Assembly (NCBI RefSeq): GCF_036188265.1
Contig: NZ_CP108093.1
Location: 6,663,001-6,727,000 of the forward strand
Direction of reading: 5' to 3'
DNA length: 64,000 nt
Source of the DNA: Streptomyces sp. NBC_00247
GTDB taxonomy: Bacteria > Actinomycetota > Actinomycetes > Streptomycetales > Streptomycetaceae
Part shown: positions 57,011-64,000 of the stretch, piece by piece
Position numbering within the stretch: the first letter of the stretch is position 1
Layout: each line of letters opens with the position of its first letter
Notes under the pieces: generated by a model
The model's database searches: none
Told to the model about the DNA's origin: nothing
Seen by the model: the letters and a program-made list of their open reading frames with translations, nothing else
Translations under genes and position numbers: made by a program

Positions 57011-57361
57011 TCAGATCAGCTGGTTGAAGACGTCGTTCGACCGGTTGCTGGTCAGGATCGTCTCCGTGTTCTGTCCTTGAAGCCCGCGCTGGAGCACGCC
57101 GGTCTCCTGGAGCTGTTCCATCATCTGGTTGATGTTTCTGGTGATGATGTCGACCTGGCCGGTCCAGTCCGCGAGCAGCCGCTGGTACGCGCCGCCGTCC
57201 TGGCCCCCGTACGCGGACATCAGGCCACTCATGGTCGTGCGCACCTCCTCCTGGGACTGCTTGATACCGCTCTGGACCGTGCTGAGGGCGTTGTAGCCCT
57301 TCTGGTTCTCGGACTGGGACGACGTCTGGAGGTTGCCGGGTGGGGCGGGGGTGTTCGACAT
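57011..57361 (-). CDS. WXG100-like partner protein (EsxB-type) with YGG turn
   Basis: A 116-residue protein with the size, helical pattern and position of a WXG100 partner. The turn reads SAYGGQDGGAY, so Tyr51-Gly-Gly replaces Trp-x-Gly. It is first of the small-substrate genes, with GGAAAGGA upstream of ATG 57361 and its own predicted promoter. The pair is predicted to be co-secreted. Confidence 0.87.
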   Translation of the reverse strand: MSNTPAPPGNLQTSSQSENQKGYNALSTVQSGIKQSQEEVRTTMSGLMSAYGGQDGGAYQRLLADWTGQVDIITRNINQMMEQLQETGVLQRGLQGQNTETILTSNRSNDVFNQLI

Positions 57362-57396
57362 GTCAGGTGTCCTTTCCAGAACGTGAGCGTCTGCCG

Positions 57397-57426
57397 ATGC
57401 TAGGGAGGGCGATGTGGAGCAAGCAA
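57397..57426 (-). promoter_or_regulatory. Probable promoter of the esx-type substrate operon
   Basis: On the minus strand, TTGCTT (57421-57426) and TAGCAT (57397-57402) are separated by 18 bp, in the 186-nt gap between eccB and the first WXG100-type gene. This would allow abundant expression of substrates independently of eccD-eccB. Confidence 0.5.
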
Positions 57427-57547
57427 TGCTCCGAGGCGAGATCTGAGCTGGAATTGATCATTGTTTAACCGGGAAGGTTGTTGACGGCTCTCAGGGCGAC
57501 CACATTTGAGTGGTGATCAGGAGTGGTACCGCTCATCGGCCGGCCGT

Positions 57548-59017
57548 TCACCCGCAGGACTCCTCCGACGGGACCGCGGGAGCCGCACGTTCACCGTCGG
57601 CCACCGCCGCGTCGAGCACCGGCCCCGTCGGCAGCATGTCCAGCAGCCGGGACGGCACCGCCTGCGCGTGCCCGCCCTTGAGACCGAGCCGCTCCACCGA
57701 CTCCGCGTCCGGCAGCCGGTACTTGACGCCCACATCCGTGACCAGGTACGTCGTCGTGCCGATGACCGAGCCCCCCGCGCCCAGCGCCTGCACGAGCGCG
57801 CCACCCCCGGGCCGTACCTCCAGACCGTCCACCGCCAGGCACGCCCGCCGGATCTCGGGGCCGGAGGCGACCGGAGCCGCCCGTGCCGCCGTCGGTACGA
57901 GCGCCAGGGCCACTCGGGGCGCGGAGCCCTCCGGCTGGATCCGGGCGCAGACCGACGTGCCGGGACCGGGGTCCCGTACGACGGGCGTACGGGACGGCCA
58001 GCCCGCCGGGTCCCCGGCCGCCTCGCCGGCCGGCGCCCGGTGCTGGGCCAGCTGGTCCGCGGTGAGCGGGAGCGCGACCGGGACCGACCCCTTGTAGGCC
58101 AGCTTCGCCGTCCGGTCGTCACCCAGCACGAGGGCTGCCCCGGGAGTGGTGAGCGGACGCAGCCCGCTCTCCTCCAGAAGGAAGTGCTGGGTGACGGCGC
58201 CCGGCGACGCCAGTGCGTACACCTGACCCGTCCGTCCGACGAGGCCGTCGATCCGGGGGCCGGCCGCGCCCCGGCCGTCCACCTCCGGCGCCGTCAGGTC
58301 GGGTCCGGCCGGCACGCTGTCGAGGAACGCCGCGGAGACGGGCACCGGCGTCACCCCGGAGTAGCCCAGCGCCTCGGCCGCGCCGTGCTTGCCGAGCCGC
58401 AGCCGATGATCGCCCCACAGCAGGTGCGTGGCTCCGTCCGGGCCCTGGACGAGGACGGCGCGGTTGTCGCCGGGGGAGACGCCGTCGGCGGCCATGCCCA
58501 CGCGGAGCGATGTGACGGGGCGCCGGCCGGTCCGGTCGGCGCCCGTGCGGTCCGGCTCCTCCGCGCAGACCTGCCACGCCCCCCGCTCCAGGTCTCCGGG
58601 GCCGGGCAGCGCGTCGGGGGCGCCGGGGATGCCGACCGGGGTGCCGTGCCGCTCGCCCGCCAGGGACGCCCCGGACACCGAGACCACTTTGAGGTCGTCG
58701 GCCGCGATCAGCTTCGCCGAAGCCCAGTTGCGCACAGGGCGCAGCGTCTTGTCGAGATACAGGAAACGGGTACCGGTGTCCTTCTGCACGATCAGGTTCG
58801 AGTCCTGCTGCCAGGTCTTGGAACCCGCGGGCGAGATCATGCCGAAGAGCAGGAACCCGACGGTGAGGACGACTCCGAGGCCGATTCCCCAGGCCATGCC
58901 CCGGTTCGTGCGGCCCACCGGGGACTCCGGGGAGTCCGGGTCGCTCCGCAGCATGCCGCTGGTCAGCCGCCCCATCACGAAGAGGTGGGCCTGGACCTGG
59001 TCCTTCCTGGACTGCAT
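57548..59017 (-). CDS. eccB: Type VII secretion protein EccB
   Basis: A 489-residue single-pass membrane protein. The start QSRKDQVQAHLFVMGRLTSGM is the EccB N-terminal signature. One transmembrane helix lies at about 39-62 (GMAWGIGLGVVLTVGFLLFG). The large extracytoplasmic domain has internal repeats around GVTPVPVSAAFLDSVPAGP and GLKGGHAQAVPSRLLDMLPTGP, typical of the EccB R1-R4 repeat fold, and Cys in CAEEP, SVCAR, RRACLAV and ESCG. EccB is a structural part of the ESX inner-membrane complex. GAGGGGG upstream supports ATG 59017, 11 nt after the eccD stop codon. Confidence 0.93.
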   Translation of the reverse strand: MQSRKDQVQAHLFVMGRLTSGMLRSDPDSPESPVGRTNRGMAWGIGLGVVLTVGFLLFGMISPAGSKTWQQDSNLIVQKDTGTRFLYLDKTLRPVRNWASAKLIAADDLKVVSVSGASLAGERHGTPVGIPGAPDALPGPGDLERGAWQVCAEEPDRTGADRTGRRPVTSLRVGMAADGVSPGDNRAVLVQGPDGATHLLWGDHRLRLGKHGAAEALGYSGVTPVPVSAAFLDSVPAGPDLTAPEVDGRGAAGPRIDGLVGRTGQVYALASPGAVTQHFLLEESGLRPLTTPGAALVLGDDRTAKLAYKGSVPVALPLTADQLAQHRAPAGEAAGDPAGWPSRTPVVRDPGPGTSVCARIQPEGSAPRVALALVPTAARAAPVASGPEIRRACLAVDGLEVRPGGGALVQALGAGGSVIGTTTYLVTDVGVKYRLPDAESVERLGLKGGHAQAVPSRLLDMLPTGPVLDAAVADGERAAPAVPSEESCG

Positions 59018-59028
59018 GTCGTACCCCC

Positions 59029-60420
59029 TCAGCCGTTGGCGGTGCGCAGGGCCGTGTACACGCCCAGCACCCACAGGGACAGCGGGATCAGGGCCACGGC
59101 GAGAAGGGTGTGCAGGACGTCGGCCGCTCGGCCCCAGTAGGGCAGCATCCGGCGGCCGGGCACCGTCCAGGAGGCGATGGCCGCCGACACGGCGACGGCG
59201 ACGAGCGCCGCGATCAGGAACGGGCGCTGCCCGGCGTCCAGCGAACCGGCGGCCCGCACCGCCATCAGGACCAGACCGTACAGGCCCGGGAGCATGACGG
59301 CGGGCCGCTGCCACACGTTGCCGATACCACGCGCGTGCAGGAGCAGGAGCAGGCACAGCACCGCGGCGGTGACCACGGCTGCGGTGTCCGGGCGGACCAC
59401 GACGAGGGCGGTCAGGACCACCGCGCAAACCAGGCCCGTCCCCGCGTACAGGGCGGTCATCCACTCCTCGGCGAGCGCGGTGCGGCTCACCACGACCTGG
59501 CTGGGATGCGGTTCGATCCCTTCCTGGAGCTGTTCCGCGTTGGTCGGCAGGGCGGGCAGCCGCAGCCCGGACAGCCGGAAGGCGATGCCCGGGACGAGGC
59601 CGCCGAAGACGACCGCGAGGACCGCGAGGACGCTCGCCGCGTGCGCGGCGGGCCAGTCGGTGACCAGCATCAGCGCACCCCACGAGGCGCCCGCGACCGC
59701 GACCGCCGCCGTGCTCAGCAGCAACGGCACGAAGGCCGCGACCGCGGCCACCGCCAGCACCGCCCCGCCCGCGGCCGCCGCCGAACCCGCGAGGAGCCGC
59801 GCCCCCGTCAGGTGCGCGTCCGCGTCACCACTGGGCAGCAGCGCACCGGCCAGCCCCAGATACGGCGCGACGAGGACGCCGAGTGCGGCGCCGCCCGCGG
59901 AGTCGCCCACTGCCCGGCTCGCCGTGGCGGCGCCGAACAGCACCAGCAGCCCGGTGCCGGCCGCGACCGCGGCCCGCAGCGGTGCGGAGCCGCCCGGCAG
60001 CGCCAGCACCAGCAGCCCGGCCGCGAGGAGCACCACCGCCGTGCCGCGCAGCAGCCACCGGCTGGTCCGGGCCTCCCAGCCGTGCGGGCGGTCGCGCATC
60101 GTCTCGGCGACCCCGTCCACCAGGTCGTCGAAGTGGACCGGCGGCAGCGCCTCGGTGCGAGGGCGGAGGAACAGCGTCTCGCCGTCCCGCAGCGCCAGGC
60201 TCTCCGGGGTGCGCTCCTCGTCCAGGGGCTCCTCGCCCAGGCGTTGCAGCACCCAGCCGCCGTGTTCGATCCCCTTCTCCGCCAGGTCGTGGCCCGCGTG
60301 GTCGAGGAGGATGGGCAGCAGGTCGGACACGGGTACGTCGGCGGGGACCGCCAGATCGATGATCCGTTCGTGGGTTCTCACCGTGAGCCGGCACAGGCCG
60401 GGGGCGGATATGTCTGTCAT
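59029..60420 (-). CDS. eccD: Type VII secretion integral membrane protein EccD
   Basis: A 463-residue protein with an N-terminal ubiquitin-like (YukD) domain (CRLTVRTHERIIDLAVPADVPVSDLLPILL, residues 9-90) followed by about 11 transmembrane helices. This is the EccD architecture; EccD dimers form the central membrane vestibule of the ESX complex. The start at ATG 60420 is set by homology; the nearest purine-rich site is distant, and an in-frame extension upstream is unlikely. It is divergent from eccC across 195 nt. Confidence 0.93.
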   Translation of the reverse strand: MTDISAPGLCRLTVRTHERIIDLAVPADVPVSDLLPILLDHAGHDLAEKGIEHGGWVLQRLGEEPLDEERTPESLALRDGETLFLRPRTEALPPVHFDDLVDGVAETMRDRPHGWEARTSRWLLRGTAVVLLAAGLLVLALPGGSAPLRAAVAAGTGLLVLFGAATASRAVGDSAGGAALGVLVAPYLGLAGALLPSGDADAHLTGARLLAGSAAAAGGAVLAVAAVAAFVPLLLSTAAVAVAGASWGALMLVTDWPAAHAASVLAVLAVVFGGLVPGIAFRLSGLRLPALPTNAEQLQEGIEPHPSQVVVSRTALAEEWMTALYAGTGLVCAVVLTALVVVRPDTAAVVTAAVLCLLLLLHARGIGNVWQRPAVMLPGLYGLVLMAVRAAGSLDAGQRPFLIAALVAVAVSAAIASWTVPGRRMLPYWGRAADVLHTLLAVALIPLSLWVLGVYTALRTANG

Positions 60421-60615
60421 TGCGGCGGGGCCACACCTCTCCGAGGGGCGGGATACCAAAGTTGATGGCCGCACACTACCTTTGATCTTGCGTCAGGCCG
60501 TCTGCCACTGGTGTGACCGTTCAGAGCGGGGCATTCACGTCCTTCGTGCCGAACCGCCCTGGAACCCCTGCCTCCCACCGCCGCGGAGGCGACGAGCCCG
60601 AGGAGCGAATTCCGC

Positions 60616-63600
60616 GTGAGCACCGTTCTGTTCCGTCGCCCTGCCCGCAGGCGGGGACCCGACATGCCGGACGGCGAGATAAGCCTCCAGGAACCGCCCG
60701 CCCTCCCGGAGGCGGAGCCGAACACCTCGGCCATGTGGATGTACCTCCCCATGGGCCTGACGTCGATCGCCATGATGATGATGTTCATCAGACCCGGCCA
60801 GGCAACCACCTTCAGCTACCTGGCCATCGGGCTGATGCTGCTCTCGTCCGTCGCGATGATCGTCGGACAGCTGATGCGCAGCGCGGGCGAACGCAAGCGC
60901 AAGCTCAAGGGCGAACGCCGGGACTACCTGAGGTACTTGGCCCAGACCCGGCGCAAGATCCGCCGCGCGGTGGCCGATCAGCAAAAAGCCCTGGCCTGGC
61001 GGCACCCGGACCCGGCCGGGCTGTGGGCGCTGACCGGTACCAGCCGTCAGTGGGAACGCCGCCCCGCCGACGAGGACTTCGCGGAGGTACGTGTGGCCGT
61101 CGGCGAGCAGAAGCTGGGCACCCGGCTCGCCCCGCTGGCCACCAGACCCGTCGAAGACCTGGAACCGCTCACCGCACACGCCCTGCGCAGCTTCATCCGG
61201 GCGTACGGAACCGTGCCGGGCCAGCCCATCGCCCTATACCTGCGCGCCTGGTCGCGGATTCTCGTACACGGCGACGACGAGCGGGCCCGTTCCCTCGCCC
61301 GCGCCCTGATCGCCCAGCTCGCGGCCTTCCACGCCCCCGAGGAACTCACCGTCGCGCTCTGCGTCTCCGACGCGCGGCGCGCCGACTGGGAGTGGGTGAA
61401 GTGGCTGCCGCACACCCAGCACGCCTACCAACGCGACGGTGCGGGGCCGGCCCGTACCGTCGCTGCCGGACTCGCGGAGCTGGACGAGCTGCTCGGCGCG
61501 GACTTCACCGAACGCCCGCCCTTCGACCCGGAGACCGCGCCAGGCCGCGACGAGCCCTTCACCGTCGTCGTCGTGGACGGCGGCACCGTGCCGGGCGGTC
61601 ACCGCCTCGAAGGAGCCGGGTACCGCAACGCAGTCGTCGTCGACCTGTCGCAGTCGCTGGCCTGGAAGCCCGCCCGCGGCACACTGCGGCTGCGCATCGA
61701 CGAGGACGGGCTCCATCTGGTGCGCACCGACCGCGAACGCAAGGAACAGTCCACCCTGCTGGGTGAACCCGACACGCTCGGGCCGGTCGCCGCCCGTACG
61801 CTGGCCGCCCGGCTCGCCCCGTACCGCCTCGGCGGCGGTGCGGTCTCGGCCGAACCGTTCGTCTCCGACACCGAACTCACCTCCCTGCTCGGCATCGCGG
61901 ACCTGCGCCGCCACGACCCCGCCAAGCTGTGGGACAGCCGCCCGCTGGAGAGCCGCGGCCGGCTGCGGGTACCGATAGCCGTCGGCGAGGACGGGCTGCC
62001 CGTCGAACTCGACATCAAGGAGTCCGCCCAGGGCGGCATGGGCCCCCACGGCATGCTCATCGGCGCCACCGGCTCCGGCAAGAGCGAACTGCTGCGCACC
62101 CTGGTGCTGGGCCTGGCGCTCACCCACTCCTCCGAGACCCTCAACTTCGTGCTCGTCGACTTCAAGGGCGGCGCCACCTTCCTCGGAATGGACGAGCTGC
62201 CGCACACCTCGGCCGTCATCACGAACCTGGCGGAGGAACTCCCCCTCGTCGGACGCATGCAGGACGCCCTGCACGGCGAACTGATGAGGCGCCAGGAACT
62301 GCTGCGCCGGGCCGGGAACTACTCCTCCGTGCTGGAGTACGAGAAGGCCCGCGCCTCCGGCACTCCGCTGGCACCGCTGCCCTCCCTCTTCATCGTCGTC
62401 GACGAGTTCTCCGAGCTCCTGTCCGCGCACCGTGACTTCATGGAACTCTTCGTGATGATCGGCCGTCTCGGGCGCTCGCTCGGCGTCCACCTCCTGCTCG
62501 CCTCGCAACGGCTGGAGGAGGGCCGCATGCACCAGCTGGAGTCCCACCTCTCCTACCGCATCGGCCTGCGCACCTTCTCCGCGATCGAGAGCCGCGGCGT
62601 GCTCGGTGTCCCCGACGCCTACCACCTGCCGCCCACTCCCGGCAGCGGCTACCTGAAGAGCGGCGTCGAGGCGCTGACCCGGTTCCGCGCCGCGTACGTC
62701 TCCGGGGCGTACACGAGCAGGCGCGGAGCCGCCCAACAGGCTCAGATCGCCCGCCAGGTCGTGCCGTGGGGCACCGACTGGGTGGTGCCGCGCACCCTGC
62801 CCGCCGCGCCCGAACCGGTGACCGCGGAGCCCGACTCGGGCGAGTCCCTCCTCGCGCTCGCCCTCGGCCGGCTGCGCGACAGCGGGCCGCCCGCCCGCCA
62901 GGTGTGGCTGCCTCCGCTGGACGCCCCGCCCGCCCTCGACGCACTGCTGCCACCCCTGGTCCCGGACCCTGAATTCGGCCTGACCACGACGGGGTCCGCC
63001 GACCGGGGAAAGCTGCGCGTCCCCGTCGGCATCGTCGACAAGCCCTTCGACCAGGTGCGCGACCTGCTCACCGTCGACTTCTCGGGCGCGGGCGGACACC
63101 TCGCCGTCGCAGGAGGCCCGCAGAGCGGCAAGTCCACCGTGTTGCGGACCCTCATCGCCGCGCTCGCCCTCACCCACACCCCGCGCGAAGTGCAGTTCTA
63201 CTGCCTGGACTTCGGGGGAGGCGCGCTGCTCGGCCTGTCCGGACTGCCGCACGTCGGCGGGGTCGCCGGCCGTCTCGACCGGGAGCGGATCTCCCGCACC
63301 CTCGCCGAGGTCACCTCGCTGCTCAACCGGCGGGAACTGTTCTTCCAGGAGCAGGGCATCGACTCCATGGCCACCTACCGCAGGCGGCGGGCCGAGGGGC
63401 AGTACCCGGACGAACCGCTGGGTGACGTCTTCCTCGTCGTGGACGGCTGGTCCACTGTACGCAGCGACATGTTCGACGACATCGCGGTCTTCAACGGCAT
63501 CGCCACCCGGGGCCTCAACTACGGCGTCCACCTCATGGTCAGCACCTCCCGCTGGGTGGAGCTGTCCGCCGCCCTCCGCGACCAGGTCGGCACCCGCCTG

Positions 63601-64000
63601 GAGCTGCGGATGGGCGACCCGATGGACTCCGCCGTCGACATCCGCAAGGCCGGCACCGTGCCCGCCGTGCCCGGACGCGGTCTGAGCAACGAGAAGCTCC
63701 ACTTCCTCGCCGCACTCCCGCGCATCGACGGCGGCGAGGACGCGGAGGACCTCACGGACGCGCTCGCGGACCTCGTCGAGGCCGTCGCGGAGAACTGGGA
63801 CGCCCCGCCGGCCCCGCCCGTCCGCATGCTGCCGGCCCAGCTCACCGCCGCCGACCTGCCGCCGGCCGACCCGGAGCGGCCGCTGCGCGTCCCGTTCGGC
63901 TTGGACGAAGCCGAACTGGCGCCCATCTGGCACGACTTCGCTCAGAGCCCGCACCTGATGCTGGTCGGGGACACGGAGAGCGGCAAGACCAGTGCGCTGC
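60616..64000 (+). CDS. eccC: Type VII secretion FtsK/SpoIIIE-type ATPase EccC (3' end outside window)
   Basis: Starts at GTG 60616 with AGGAG 10 nt upstream and runs off the right edge (1,128 complete codons seen). Two transmembrane helices (WMYLPMGLTSIAMMMMF, FSYLAIGLMLLSSVAMIVG) are followed by a cytoplasmic region. Three ATPase domains are visible by their Walker A motifs: GATGSGKS at 483, GGPQSGKS at 833 and GDTESGKT at 1118, the last near the window end. The first has a clear Walker B (LFIVVDEFSELL); the second has VFLVVDGW, lacking the catalytic acid, as is common for degenerate EccC ATPase-2. EccC is the motor that recognises YxxxD/E substrates. It is fused in one chain, not split as EccCa/EccCb. 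Confidence 0.95.
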   Translation, partial: MSTVLFRRPARRRGPDMPDGEISLQEPPALPEAEPNTSAMWMYLPMGLTSIAMMMMFIRPGQATTFSYLAIGLMLLSSVAMIVGQLMRSAGERKRKLKGERRDYLRYLAQTRRKIRRAVADQQKALAWRHPDPAGLWALTGTSRQWERRPADEDFAEVRVAVGEQKLGTRLAPLATRPVEDLEPLTAHALRSFIRAYGTVPGQPIALYLRAWSRILVHGDDERARSLARALIAQLAAFHAPEELTVALCVSDARRADWEWVKWLPHTQHAYQRDGAGPARTVAAGLAELDELLGADFTERPPFDPETAPGRDEPFTVVVVDGGTVPGGHRLEGAGYRNAVVVDLSQSLAWKPARGTLRLRIDEDGLHLVRTDRERKEQSTLLGEPDTLGPVAARTLAARLAPYRLGGGAVSAEPFVSDTELTSLLGIADLRRHDPAKLWDSRPLESRGRLRVPIAVGEDGLPVELDIKESAQGGMGPHGMLIGATGSGKSELLRTLVLGLALTHSSETLNFVLVDFKGGATFLGMDELPHTSAVITNLAEELPLVGRMQDALHGELMRRQELLRRAGNYSSVLEYEKARASGTPLAPLPSLFIVVDEFSELLSAHRDFMELFVMIGRLGRSLGVHLLLASQRLEEGRMHQLESHLSYRIGLRTFSAIESRGVLGVPDAYHLPPTPGSGYLKSGVEALTRFRAAYVSGAYTSRRGAAQQAQIARQVVPWGTDWVVPRTLPAAPEPVTAEPDSGESLLALALGRLRDSGPPARQVWLPPLDAPPALDALLPPLVPDPEFGLTTTGSADRGKLRVPVGIVDKPFDQVRDLLTVDFSGAGGHLAVAGGPQSGKSTVLRTLIAALALTHTPREVQFYCLDFGGGALLGLSGLPHVGGVAGRLDRERISRTLAEVTSLLNRRELFFQEQGIDSMATYRRRRAEGQYPDEPLGDVFLVVDGWSTVRSDMFDDIAVFNGIATRGLNYGVHLMVSTSRWVELSAALRDQVGTRLELRMGDPMDSAVDIRKAGTVPAVPGRGLSNEKLHFLAALPRIDGGEDAEDLTDALADLVEAVAENWDAPPAPPVRMLPAQLTAADLPPADPERPLRVPFGLDEAELAPIWHDFAQSPHLMLVGDTESGKTSAL

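Overview
The window is high-GC actinobacterial DNA, almost certainly Streptomyces. The evidence is strong G/C preference at third codon positions, long overlapping high-GC ORFs, rare TTA codons confined to cluster genes, an FAAL-primed NRPS cluster and an ESX/type VII secretion (T7SS) locus of actinobacterial type. It divides into three blocks: a chlorinated-lipopeptide biosynthetic cluster (about 0.5-31.5 kb), a short accessory stretch with a secreted glucanase-like protein and an alpha/beta hydrolase (31.5-36.2 kb), and a T7SS locus (36.3-64 kb, running off the right edge).

Biosynthetic cluster. After the 3' end of glyA and its strong terminator comes a small operon with a clear promoter: acyl carrier protein, PhyH-type dioxygenase, amidohydrolase and acyl-CoA dehydrogenase. 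Next are a divergent KASIII-like protein with rearranged catalytic residues, a BenE-type transporter and a threonine-dehydratase-like PLP enzyme. A 166-bp palindromic MITE sits between that enzyme and an O-carbamoyltransferase. The core then reads left to right: a stand-alone A-T didomain with a threonine-type specificity code (SyrB1-like), an Fe(II)/2-oxoglutarate halogenase with the His-x-Ala motif (SyrB2-like), a Cys-nucleophile aminoacyl shuttle (SyrC-like), an FkbM methyltransferase-carrier fusion, an acyl-CoA-synthetase-like ligase, two large NRPSs (FAAL-ACP-C-A-T-C and half-C-A-T-C-A-T-C), and an A-less T-TE protein. The logic matches the end of the Pseudomonas syringomycin line: threonine is activated and chlorinated in trans, then shuttled to an A-less terminal carrier and released by the TE. 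The expected product is a short N-acylated peptide, acyl-X1-X2-(Ala?)-4-Cl-Thr, possibly lactonised, carbamoylated and methylated. I do not recognise it as a described product. TTA codons in four cluster genes suggest bldA-dependent expression.

Middle. A bidirectional terminator ends the NRPS operon. Convergent to it is a secreted multidomain beta-helix (GH55-like) protein with CBM56-like and chitobiase-C-terminal-like modules and a LacI-type operator upstream. About 1 kb without convincing genes follows, then an alpha/beta hydrolase and a small hypothetical gene.

T7SS locus. eccC (rightward, truncated by the window edge) is divergent from a leftward gene train: eccD, eccB, two WXG100-type genes, a helical small protein, a 1,009-aa AWNGW protein with Asp-Gly-rich repeats, a YbaB-like protein, a WXG-like protein, a 3,895-aa giant with a TTG start, two zinc-protease-like domains and a Ser-Asp hexanucleotide repeat, a protein with a degenerate ADP-ribosyltransferase-like fold, and a membrane-anchored golvesin-like surface protein. 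eccE and mycP are not in the window and may lie beyond its right edge.
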